DNA of 64,000 bases from positions 62,001 to 126,000 of the forward strand of contig CAMPJJ010000001.1 in assembly GCA_946886855.1 (NCBI GenBank), given 5' to 3'. Of this stretch, positions 11,894 to 19,483 are shown piece by piece. The notes below the pieces were generated by a model. It did not search any database, was not told the origin of the DNA, and was given only the letters and a program-made list of their open reading frames with translations. Position 1 is the first letter of the stretch, and each line of letters starts with the position of its first letter. The stretch comes from an uncultured Roseateles sp. (GTDB lineage Bacteria > Pseudomonadota > Gammaproteobacteria > Burkholderiales > Burkholderiaceae). Made by a program: the position numbers and the translations under genes.

Positions 11894-11920
11894 TGTCGAA
11901 ACCGGCGCGGCCGGGTCGTC
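11894..11920 (+). promoter_or_regulatory. Candidate ECF42-type promoter before the VOC gene
   Basis: TGTCGA at 11894-11899 is followed after 17 bases by CGTC at 11917-11920. As I remember it, the motif reported for ECF42-controlled promoters is TGTCGA at -35 and CGA/TC-like at -10. The site lies 55 bases upstream of the VOC start codon. I see no equally good copy upstream of the DGPF gene or the sigma gene. Confidence 0.4.
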
Positions 11921-11974
11921 GTGGGAATGTGGACCCCCACCGCATTCCCCCAACGACCATCCTGGAGCTTCCCC

Positions 11975-12385
11975 ATGCGCCACAAGCAAATCTTCGTGAA
12001 CCTGCCCGTCAAGGACGTGGAGCGCAGCAAGCGTTTCTACGCGGCCATGGGCTACGAATTCAATCCGCAGTTCTCCAACGAGCAGGCGCTGTCGATGGTC
12101 ATCTCGGACGACATCTACGCGATGCTGCTGGTCGAGGAGTTCTTCCAGACTTTCACGCCGCGCAAGATCTCGGACGCGCATGCGACGACCGAGGTGCTGA
12201 CCTGCCTGTCCTGCGAGAGCAAGGCGCAGGTGGACGAGCTGATCGCCAAGGCCCTGGCCGCCGGCGGCACCGTGCCGCGCGCGCCGCAGGACATGGGCTT
12301 CATGTACTCGCAGGCGTACGCGGATCCGGACGGCCACATCTGGGAGCTGATGCACATGGACATCACGCAGTTCCCCGGCGCCTGA
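11975..12385 (+). CDS. VOC-superfamily protein (glyoxalase/bleomycin-resistance fold)
   Basis: A 136-residue protein starting MRHKQIFVNLPVKDVERSKR at ATG 11975. It has the paired beta-alpha-beta-beta-beta modules of the vicinal oxygen chelate fold: FYAAMGYEFNPQFSNEQAL, a central CLSCESKAQVDELIAKALAAGG helix (split here), and the C-terminal DPDGHIWELMHMD strand. This subgroup (COG3607-like) has no assigned substrate. It sits between the DGPF gene and the ECF42 sigma gene, the common arrangement of that module, and has a candidate ECF promoter upstream. Its start overlaps nothing, and its stop is 87 bases before the sigma gene. Confidence 0.87.
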   Translation: MRHKQIFVNLPVKDVERSKRFYAAMGYEFNPQFSNEQALSMVISDDIYAMLLVEEFFQTFTPRKISDAHATTEVLTCLSCESKAQVDELIAKALAAGGTVPRAPQDMGFMYSQAYADPDGHIWELMHMDITQFPGA

Positions 12386-12472
12386 GGCCGGGCCACGCCG
12401 CGCGCGACGGCACGTCCGCCGCTGCGGCATGTCATGCGGCAGGGGGCGGCCTGAGGCCGTACGATCGCGCGC

Positions 12473-13765
12473 ATGACCGACGAGACCCATCGCGCGATCA
12501 CGACCGTCTGGCGGCAGGAGTCCGCCAAGATCATCGGTGCCCTGTCGCGGCTGACGCGCGACGTCCCGCTGGCGGAGGAGCTGGCGCAGGATGCGCTGGT
12601 CGCCGCGCTGGAGACCTGGCCCCGGCAGGGCCTGCCGGACAAGCCCGCCGCCTGGCTGATGACCACGGCCAAGCACCGGGCGCTGGACCGCCTGCGTCAC
12701 GTGAAGCTGAGCGGCGACAAGCTCGAACAGCTCGGTCATGAGCTGGACGCGCGCGAGGCGATGATCGTGCCGGACTTCGTCGACCACCTGGACGACGACC
12801 GCGCGGCGCGCGAGATCGGCGACGACGTGCTGCGATTGATGTTCTGCGCCTGCCATCCGGTGCTGAGCCTGGAGGCGCGCGTGGCGCTGACGCTGAAGAT
12901 GGTAGCCGGCCTGACGACGGGCGAGATCGCCCGCGCGTACCTGCAGTCGGAGCCGACGGTGGCGCAGCGGCTGGTCCGCGCGAAGCGCACGCTGGGCGAC
13001 GCGCAGGTGCCGTTCGAGCTGCCACGGGGCGAGGCGCTGACCGAGCGGCTGGCCGCCGTGCTGGAAGTGCTCTACCTGATCTTCAACGAGGGCTACGCGG
13101 CCACCAGCGGCGAGCGCTGGATCCGGCAGGACCTGTGCGACGAGGCGCTGCGGCTGGCGCGCATGCTGGTGAAACTGGCGCCGCGCGAGGGCGAGGTGCT
13201 GGGCCTGCTGGCGCTGATGGAACTGCAGTCCTCACGCGCCGCGGCGCGCGTCGATGCGCAGGGACAGCCGGTGCTGCTGCTGGAGCAGGACCGCTCGACA
13301 TGGGATGCGGCGGCGATCGAACGCGGCCTGACGGCACTGGAAGAGGCGGATCGCCTGGCCGCCGAACTGGACGACGGCCACGGCCTGGGGCCGTACGCGC
13401 TGCAGGCGGCGATCGCGGCCTGTCACGCGCGGGCTCAACGCGCCGAAGACACCGAGTGGCCGCGCATCGCGGCGCTCTACGAAGCGCTCGCGGTGCGGCA
13501 GCCTTCGCCGGTCGTGGAGCTGAATCGCGCGGTGGCGCTGTCGATGGCCTTCGGGCCCGCGGTCGGTCTGGAGATCGTCGACCGCCTGATGGAAGAGCCC
13601 GCGCTGAAGCAGTACCACTGGCTGCCCAGCGTGCGCGCGGACCTGCTGTCCAAGCTCGGCCGCAATGCCGAGGCCAAAGAGGAATTCGAACGCGCCGCCG
13701 CAATGACCGGCAATGAGCGCGAAAGGGAACTGCTGCTCAAGCGGGCGAGGGAGCAGGGGCACTGA
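12473..13765 (+). CDS. ECF42-group RNA polymerase sigma factor with C-terminal DUF6596/TPR extension
   Basis: A 430-residue sigma factor, about twice the usual ECF length. Sigma region 2 spans ~10-85 (LSRLTRDVPLAEELAQDALVAAL, AWLMTTAKHRALDRLR) and region 4 spans ~115-165 (LTLKMVAGLTTGEIARAYLQ, TVAQRLVRAKRTL). The long extension begins with VLYLIFNEGYAAT and ARMLVKLAPREGEVLGLLALMEL (DUF6596), then TPR-like helices to the end. In the ECF42 group this extension replaces an anti-sigma factor and is known to be needed for activity. DGPF and VOC genes directly upstream complete the module. No anti-sigma gene is present. Confidence 0.9.
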   Translation: MTDETHRAITTVWRQESAKIIGALSRLTRDVPLAEELAQDALVAALETWPRQGLPDKPAAWLMTTAKHRALDRLRHVKLSGDKLEQLGHELDAREAMIVPDFVDHLDDDRAAREIGDDVLRLMFCACHPVLSLEARVALTLKMVAGLTTGEIARAYLQSEPTVAQRLVRAKRTLGDAQVPFELPRGEALTERLAAVLEVLYLIFNEGYAATSGERWIRQDLCDEALRLARMLVKLAPREGEVLGLLALMELQSSRAAARVDAQGQPVLLLEQDRSTWDAAAIERGLTALEEADRLAAELDDGHGLGPYALQAAIAACHARAQRAEDTEWPRIAALYEALAVRQPSPVVELNRAVALSMAFGPAVGLEIVDRLMEEPALKQYHWLPSVRADLLSKLGRNAEAKEEFERAAAMTGNERERELLLKRAREQGH

Positions 13766-13875
13766 GGCCCCTGGGTCGTCGCCGCTTGCTGGTAACCATC
13801 GCGCGCCGCCCGAATCCAAGCCACCACGTCCGAACCGCCCGGCAGGGGCGAAACTCGCGCCGTTGGCGCGCACGC

Positions 13876-15507
13876 TCAATCCGGCGAATCGCCCTCGCCT
13901 TCGCTCTCGTCGGTGAGCCAGGCATCCGCCATCGCGGCACTCTTGCGTTCGCGCTTGGCGGCGTACATCGCGGCGTCGCTGCGCGCCATCAGCGTCTCCA
14001 GCGTGTCGCCGTCCTGGCGCTGCGCGGCACCGATGCTGATGCTCACCTGCAGGCCCTCGGACACCGAGTTCCAGTCGTGCTTGCGCACCGCCTCGTCGAG
14101 CCGTCGGCACGCCTGCTGCGCGATCTCTTCCGTCGCGCCGCGCAGCAGCAGCACGAACTCGTCGCCGGCCAGGCGCGCGGCGACGTCGTGCTCCCTCACG
14201 TGCTGCCGCATCAGTCGCGCGATCTGGCTCAGCACCTGGTCGCCGACCAGGTGCGAGTGCCGGTCGTTGACCTGCTTGAAATGGTCGACGTCGATCAGCG
14301 CCAGGCTCACCACGCCGCCGCCCGCGAGCTGCGCCCGCGCGTGATCCTCGAAGCTGCGGCGATTTGCCAGCTCCGTCAGCGGATCCTCCATCGACAGCTT
14401 TTCCAGCCGCTGCGCCTCGTCCGCCAGCTGCGCGCGGTCGCGCTCGCTGCGGCGTGCGTCGAGCTGCCATTGCACCGTCGCCTCGCGGCTCGCGAGGCTC
14501 GCGATCCGCACGCGCGCCTCGCGCTCGCGCAGCGCGCGCATCCGCTGCAGCGCGCGTTGCGGCTGCCCTTGCTGTTCCTCGATCTGGCTGGCGATCAGCT
14601 CGCCGAGCTGCGCCAGCGGCTCGTGCTGCACGGCGTCCGCCGCCGTCACCGTCTGCGCCGCCGCCCGCCGCGCCTGCGGCCACAGGCGACGCGCCCAGGC
14701 AAGCTCCGCCTGCACCCAGCCCGCCAGCGCGACCAGCCAGTGGCGCTCCTGCTCCGGCAGCTGCGCGAGCGTCTGCTGCAGCTCCGGCTGCGCGTAGGCC
14801 GTGGCGCCCTTCCAGATCTGCGCCATCGTCTGCATCAGCGTCCACCAGCAGGTGGACTCGGCATCGCCTTCCGACAGCAGATGCCGGGCGTTGATCAGGT
14901 GTCCTTCGAGCGGCCCCAGCGGCGGCAGCTGGCCGCGCTGCTCGCGCTCGCCGGCGTAGGCAAGGAGTGACCCCAGCGCGAGCCACAGGCAGGCGATCAG
15001 CGGACTGATCCGCGGCTTGCACGCATTGGCCGCGTCGACGGCCTGCCGCAGGACTTCGGAGGCCTTGTCGAAGTTCCGCGCCCACACATGGCAGGCGCCG
15101 AGGTCCTGCAGCGCCACCACCAGCGCCGTCCCGTCGCCGCGCGACTGCGCCAGCCGCAGGCCGAGCAGCGCCGCCTCGATGGCTTCCTCGTGATGTCCGG
15201 CCGTCGACGCGCTGTGCGCCAGCACCGACAGCGCGCCGGCCTCGCCGACCGCGTCGCCCTGCTGCCGGAACAGCCGCGCCGCGAGCTCGCTGCGCGCGCG
15301 GGCGTCGCCGGGCCGGTGCAGCACGCGGTCGCATCGCGCCAGGTGCAGCAGCGCCTGCGCGCGTTGCGCCTCGTCGCCCTCCTCCAGCGCGAGCAGCAGC
15401 CACTCCTCGCCGGGCGACTGCGCGGCGATGGCGTCGCCGGCCTGCAGCGCGGCGCGCGCTTGCTGGGAGAGAGCGGCGTGCGGGTCCAAGAGGGGTTCGG
15501 AACGCAA
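13876..15507 (-). CDS. Diguanylate cyclase with N-terminal TPR-like sensor region
   Basis: A 543-residue cytoplasmic protein with no membrane segment. Residues 1-~330 are alpha-helical, with repeated Ala/Leu-rich pairs (AQALLHLARCDRVLHR, EAIEAALLGLRLAQS, ALQDLGACHVWARNFDKAS) typical of TPR domains. The GGDEF domain (~370-530) begins DPLTELANRRSF and has AGDEF at 447-451 instead of GGDEF; AGDEF variants can be active. An I-site RxxD (REHD, 438-441) lies five residues before it, suggesting product inhibition by c-di-GMP. It converges on the sigma gene and lies 13 bases downstream of the LysR gene on the same strand. Confidence 0.88.
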   Translation of the reverse strand: MRSEPLLDPHAALSQQARAALQAGDAIAAQSPGEEWLLLALEEGDEAQRAQALLHLARCDRVLHRPGDARARSELAARLFRQQGDAVGEAGALSVLAHSASTAGHHEEAIEAALLGLRLAQSRGDGTALVVALQDLGACHVWARNFDKASEVLRQAVDAANACKPRISPLIACLWLALGSLLAYAGEREQRGQLPPLGPLEGHLINARHLLSEGDAESTCWWTLMQTMAQIWKGATAYAQPELQQTLAQLPEQERHWLVALAGWVQAELAWARRLWPQARRAAAQTVTAADAVQHEPLAQLGELIASQIEEQQGQPQRALQRMRALREREARVRIASLASREATVQWQLDARRSERDRAQLADEAQRLEKLSMEDPLTELANRRSFEDHARAQLAGGGVVSLALIDVDHFKQVNDRHSHLVGDQVLSQIARLMRQHVREHDVAARLAGDEFVLLLRGATEEIAQQACRRLDEAVRKHDWNSVSEGLQVSISIGAAQRQDGDTLETLMARSDAAMYAAKRERKSAAMADAWLTDESEGEGDSPD

Positions 15508-15520
15508 GGGGATGAGCGGA

Positions 15521-16579
15521 TCAGGCGACGGGCGCCGGAGGAGCAGAGGATAGCGGCAACAGACGTGCCACCATCAGGTCGGCCAGCCATTGCATGAAGG
15601 CCTGGACGCGTCGGGGGAGTTGCCGGCGGTGCGCATAGAGCAGATGGACCGGCATCGGCGCGGGTCGGAACTGCGGGAGCACCTCGACGAGGCGGCCGTC
15701 CAGCACTTCCGTCTCGAACCCGTGTCGCGGCACCTGCGTGATGCCGAGGCCAGCCAGACAGGCCGCCGTGTAGGAACCCGAGTCGCTCACCGTGAGCGCC
15801 CCGGCCATCGGCTCGAAGCGCGTCGCGCCGGACGCGTCGCACCACTCGAAGCCCGGGCAGCGCTGGCCGAGCGTCGTGGCGTACTGGACCAGCCGATGGT
15901 GCGCGAGATCCTCCAGCGACTGTGGCACGCCGTAGGCGGCCAGGTAGTCGGCGCTCGCCAGATTCGCCATCTCCATCCCGCCCAGCGGCCGCGCGACCAG
16001 GGTCGAATCGCTCAGCGGCCCGACGCGCAGCACGCAGTCGAAGCCCTCGCGCACCAGGTCCACGCGCCGGTCCGTACTGCTGAGCTCCAGCTCCAGCCCG
16101 GGATGCGCCGCGAGGAACTCCGGCAGCTGCGGCACGACGATGTCATGCGCCACCCGCATCGGCATGTCGACCCGCAAACGGCCGCGCAGTCCGCTGGCCG
16201 CGGGCTGGAACATCGTCTGCATGTCGTCGAGATCGGCGAGCAGGTCCTTGCAGCGCTCGTAGCAGGACTGGCCGTCCTGCGTCAGCTGCACGCGCCGCGT
16301 GGTGCGGTGGAACAGCCGCGTCCCGAGGCTGGCCTCCAGCCGCTGCACCGCCGTCGAGGCGCTCGCCTTGGGCAGACCGAGGCTCTGCGCCGCCTGCGTG
16401 AAGCTGGCCAACTCCGCGACGCGGACAAAGACCTGGAGCGTGTCGATCGACGGCGGCGGAGGGGCCGGCGCAGCGGTGGTCGAGGTGGTGGTCGAGGTGG
16501 TCGTTGCCGGGGCCGCCCCCGACAGCGAGGCGGATGGGCGCGAGGAAGCGGCGGGGGACAGGACAGCGTCGTCGTTCAT
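15521..16579 (-). CDS. LysR-family transcriptional regulator
   Basis: A 352-residue regulator. The winged helix-turn-helix spans ~44-105 (IDTLQVFVRVAELASFTQAA, LGLPKASASTAVQRLE, LGTRLFHRTTRRVQLT). The substrate-binding domain follows (LRGRLRVDMPMRVAHDIVVP, LVREGFDCVLRVGPL). The first 43 residues are an unusual Ser/Thr/Ala/Pro-rich extension, coded by GGTGGTCGAG-like repeats. ATG 16579 is supported by AAGGTG nine bases upstream, and there is no later Met before the HTH. It is divergent from an SDR gene 107 bases away, the classic LysR-target arrangement. Confidence 0.9.
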   Translation of the reverse strand: MNDDAVLSPAASSRPSASLSGAAPATTTSTTTSTTAAPAPPPPSIDTLQVFVRVAELASFTQAAQSLGLPKASASTAVQRLEASLGTRLFHRTTRRVQLTQDGQSCYERCKDLLADLDDMQTMFQPAASGLRGRLRVDMPMRVAHDIVVPQLPEFLAAHPGLELELSSTDRRVDLVREGFDCVLRVGPLSDSTLVARPLGGMEMANLASADYLAAYGVPQSLEDLAHHRLVQYATTLGQRCPGFEWCDASGATRFEPMAGALTVSDSGSYTAACLAGLGITQVPRHGFETEVLDGRLVEVLPQFRPAPMPVHLLYAHRRQLPRRVQAFMQWLADLMVARLLPLSSAPPAPVA

Positions 16580-16591
16580 TTGTTCACCTTG

Positions 16592-16643
16592 GACGAACGG
16601 TCAAATCAGACTCAGATGATTTATACGCCATTCGTCGATCAAT
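16592..16643. promoter_or_regulatory. Divergent LysR/SDR regulatory region with dyad
   Basis: The gap between the divergent genes holds an imperfect 14-base dyad ATTnnTCGAnnAAT (16630-16643) and a wider inverted repeat, GACGAA at 16592-16597 with TTCGTC at 16631-16636. LysR proteins usually bind such dyads in shared promoter regions. Which base steps act as -35/-10 is not clear. Confidence 0.4.
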
Positions 16644-16686
16644 AAAGTGCCTGCATCCGATCAACCCGTCCGAACAGGAGTTCACC

Positions 16687-17457
16687 ATGACCCCTTCCTC
16701 CAACACCCAGATCGCGCTGATCACTGGCGGCAGCCGCGGCCTCGGCCGCAATGCCGCGGTGCATCTGGCGCGCCGCGGCATCGACAGCATCGTGACCTAC
16801 CGCAGCCAGGCGGGCGAGGCTCAGGCCGTGGTCGAGGAGATCCAGGCGCTCGGCGGCCGTGCGGCGGCACTGCAGCTGGACGTCGGCGACAGCGGCGCCT
16901 TCCCCGCCTTCGCCGAAGCGCTGAAGCAGACGCTCAAGCAGCATTGGCAAGTCGAGCGTTTCGACCATCTGGTCAACAACGCCGGCATGGGCGTCCACAC
17001 GCCGATCGCGGACACGACCGAAGCGCAGTTCGACGAACTGATGCGCGTGCACCTGAAGGGCCCGTTCTTCCTGACGCAGGTGCTGCTGCCGCTGATCAAG
17101 GACGGCGGCAGCGTGCTGAACGTGTCGAGCGGCCTGGCGCGCTTCACGATCCCCGGCTACGGCGCGTATGCGGTGATGAAGGGCGGCGTCGAGGTGATGA
17201 CCCGCTACATGGCCAAGGAGTTCGGCGCGCGCGGCATCCGCGTGAACACCCTGGCGCCCGGCGCGATCGAGACCGACTTCGGCGGTGGCGCGGTGCGGGA
17301 CAACAAGGAGGTGAACGGCTTCATCGCGTCAGTCACGGCCCTCGGCCGCGCCGGCCTGCCGGACGACATCGGCCCGGTCGTCGCCTCGCTGCTGTCCGAC
17401 GACAGCGGCTGGATCACCGCGCAGCGCGTGGAAGCATCGGGCGGGATGTTCGTCTGA
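16687..17457 (+). CDS. SDR-family NAD(P)-dependent oxidoreductase
   Basis: A 256-residue short-chain dehydrogenase starting at ATG 16687 (ACAGGAG ten bases upstream). It shows the glycine-rich cofactor loop TGGSRGLG (~residues 13-20), NNAGMG in the middle, catalytic Ser in VLNVSSGLA, the YxxxK pair in YGAYAVMKGGVEV, and the C-terminal WITAQRVEASGGMF strand. An Arg after the first beta strand (TYRSQ) suggests NADP(H) preference. The substrate is unknown. It is divergent from the LysR gene, which probably controls it. Confidence 0.92.
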   Translation: MTPSSNTQIALITGGSRGLGRNAAVHLARRGIDSIVTYRSQAGEAQAVVEEIQALGGRAAALQLDVGDSGAFPAFAEALKQTLKQHWQVERFDHLVNNAGMGVHTPIADTTEAQFDELMRVHLKGPFFLTQVLLPLIKDGGSVLNVSSGLARFTIPGYGAYAVMKGGVEVMTRYMAKEFGARGIRVNTLAPGAIETDFGGGAVRDNKEVNGFIASVTALGRAGLPDDIGPVVASLLSDDSGWITAQRVEASGGMFV

Positions 17458-17510
17458 GGCCGTGAGCGACGTCGGGGCAAGGGGCGGCCATGCCGCGCCT
17501 TGTCGCCGCG

Positions 17511-18572
17511 TCAGCCCGCGCGTGCATAGCGGCCCTGCGGCTCACGCGCACGCTGGACCACCTCGCCCAGGCAGTCGGGATAACGGCGCTGCAGGTGCTT
17601 CAGGCCTGCCTGCCGGCTGGCCTTGTAGTCCAGGGTCTCCTGCAGGAACTGCAGGCGGGCACGGTTCTCGTCGATGACTTCGGCCCACGTCGTCACGCGG
17701 ACGGAAAAGTTGTACGGAAGATGCACCTGCCGTTCCAGTTCCGCGTGATCGAGCGCGCCCTTGGCGAGCTCCCGACCCACCAGCCAGAACGACCATTTGA
17801 CCTCGACGCCGCGGAAGCGCTCATCGCGGGACACGCGCTTGGCGTAGCGGTTGATCTGATCGATCTCGTCCTCGGAGATCTTGACCCGCGGCGCCTTGAG
17901 TTCCACCACCAGATGCTCCAGCGTCGACGGCTGGTGACGCCGCGTCGCGCGGGAGAACATGAGGTCGATGATGGCCAGCTTGTCCTTCGGACCGTCGAGC
18001 GGCCGGTCGATCTGGACCTCGCTGCCCAACAGCTTCTGGTGCTTGCGCAGCACCTCAGTGAGCGACCGGTTGTCGACGGAGAGCGCGAACTCGTCGCCGA
18101 AGAGCCACGGGTTGCGCGCGACGATGGGATGCAATTCGCCGCGCTCCTTCACATGCGGCTGGAGTTGCTTGTCGAAGAGGAGCGTCTCCAGGCCATCGAG
18201 CAGCTGAAGCCGCTGCGTGACCACATGCGACTCGCGGATCACCGACGACAAGGACACGTCCTTGAGGAGCTCCGCCATCATCTGCCGTTCCTCGGCAGGC
18301 AGGTTGAGCACCTCGGTCAGCAGGAGCTGGAGCTCTTCCGGCCCGCATTCGACCGCCTGCCTCAAGACCCGGAACTGGAGTGCGATCGCCTCCGGCGCCA
18401 GTGTGCGGAACACGGGATGGAAGCGCGACAGGTGCCAGGCGACCTGGTCGAACAGCTGTCGTTCCAGCAGCTCGACCGAGGTCTCAGGATCTCGGGGGAA
18501 GGGATAGAGCCCTTGCGCCTGCCACGCCTCCACCGGCGGGCGGTCCGGCTCACGATGGGATTCAGTGCTCAT
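17511..18572 (-). CDS. PD-(D/E)XK nuclease-like protein (C-terminal module of large GHKL-ATPase proteins, stand-alone)
   Basis: A 353-residue soluble protein from ATG 18572 (GAGGTG six bases upstream). The first ~140 residues are helical (LFDQVAWHLSRFHPVF, EVLNLPAEERQMMAELL, SLSSVIRESHVVTQRLQLL). Residues ~150-300 look like a PD-(D/E)XK nuclease fold: HPIVARNPWLFGDEF, Asp in LAIIDLMFSRATRR, then the ELK core of HLVVELKAPRVKIS and the EIDQINRYAKRV helix. The C terminus TWAEVIDENRARLQFLQETL matches, from memory, the tail of large bacterial proteins with an N-terminal GHKL ATPase; no such ATPase is encoded here. The nuclease fold also resembles the Shedu (DUF4263) defence domain. A DNA-cleaving or defence role is inferred. 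Confidence 0.6.
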   Translation of the reverse strand: MSTESHREPDRPPVEAWQAQGLYPFPRDPETSVELLERQLFDQVAWHLSRFHPVFRTLAPEAIALQFRVLRQAVECGPEELQLLLTEVLNLPAEERQMMAELLKDVSLSSVIRESHVVTQRLQLLDGLETLLFDKQLQPHVKERGELHPIVARNPWLFGDEFALSVDNRSLTEVLRKHQKLLGSEVQIDRPLDGPKDKLAIIDLMFSRATRRHQPSTLEHLVVELKAPRVKISEDEIDQINRYAKRVSRDERFRGVEVKWSFWLVGRELAKGALDHAELERQVHLPYNFSVRVTTWAEVIDENRARLQFLQETLDYKASRQAGLKHLQRRYPDCLGEVVQRAREPQGRYARAG

Positions 18573-18733
18573 CACTGCACCTCGACTGCTTGAAGCCCGA
18601 TGGGGCGATGCAGTCACTCTATGCAGTCGAGACGCCGATGACACCTGCCCATTCGCGGTCGAGACGCCCGCGACTCCAACTGGTTCAAGTAGGCGGGCTA
18701 CGGATTCACATCACGCCACCCGCGTTTCCTTCC

Positions 18734-19456
18734 TCAGTGCCCCCCGCCCAGATACGCCGCCTTCACCGCCGGATCGGTGCGCAGCTTCTCCGCCGGACCG
18801 TGCAGCGAGATGCGGCCGTTCTCCAGCACATAGCCGTAGTCGGCCACGGCCAGCGCCGCCGCCGCGAACTGCTCGACCAGCAGCATCGTCACACCCTCCG
18901 ACTTCAGCCGCGCGATGATGCGGAACACCTCGTCCACCAGGATGGGCGCCAGGCCCATCGAGGGCTCGTCCAGCAGCACGACCTCCGGATTCAGCATCGT
19001 CGCCCGCGCCATCGCGAGCATCTGCTGCTCGCCGCCGGACAGCGTGCCGGCGAGCTGCTGGCGCCGCTCCTTCAGGCGCGGGAACAGCTCCATCGCCTTC
19101 TCGAGGTCGGCCTCCACGTCGCCCTTGGGCCGCGCGCCGGTGTAGCGCGGGAAGGCGCCCAGGCGCAGGTTGTCGGTGACGCTCATCGTCGCGAAGACGC
19201 GGCGCCCTTCCGGCGAATGCGCCAGCCCCAGCCGGGCGATGTGGTACGACTCCAGCCCGTCGATGCGCTTGCCGTTGAGCGTGATCTGCCCCGCGCTCGG
19301 CGCGATCATCCCCGACACCGCGCGCATCGTCGTCGTCTTGCCGGCCCCGTTCGAGCCGATCAGCGTCACCACCTTGCCCTTGGGCACTTCCACCGAGATG
19401 CCGTGCAGCACCTCGACCTTGCCGTAGCCGGCATGCAGTTGATCGATCTTCAGCAT
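18734..19456 (-). CDS. livF: Branched-chain amino-acid ABC transporter ATP-binding protein LivF
   Basis: A 240-residue ATPase of the HAAT importer family. It has Walker A GSNGAGKTT near residue 35, Q loop and MRAVSGMIAPSAG, signature TLSGGEQQMLAMARA, Walker B VVLLDEPSMGLAP, and the LLVEQFAAAALAVADYGYVLENGRI end typical of LivF. It pairs with the ATPase half of the LivM-LivG fusion upstream and is the last gene of the liv cluster, 27 bases after it. It supplies energy at the inner membrane for uptake of Leu/Ile/Val or a related amide or amino acid. Confidence 0.93.
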   Translation of the reverse strand: MLKIDQLHAGYGKVEVLHGISVEVPKGKVVTLIGSNGAGKTTTMRAVSGMIAPSAGQITLNGKRIDGLESYHIARLGLAHSPEGRRVFATMSVTDNLRLGAFPRYTGARPKGDVEADLEKAMELFPRLKERRQQLAGTLSGGEQQMLAMARATMLNPEVVLLDEPSMGLAPILVDEVFRIIARLKSEGVTMLLVEQFAAAALAVADYGYVLENGRISLHGPAEKLRTDPAVKAAYLGGGH

Positions 19457-19483
19457 GTCAGTCCGTTCCGTTGCATTCCGCGC

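Noticed and set aside
12421..12472. ECF-type autoregulatory promoter directly before the sigma gene
   Set aside because: TGTCAT at 12430 has no -10 partner at a valid distance (next CGATC is 26 bases away).
17511..18572. Calling the nuclease-like protein Shedu (SduA)
   Set aside because: Only the D...ELK core is shared; the N-terminal and tail sequences resemble a different protein group, so the name was not used.
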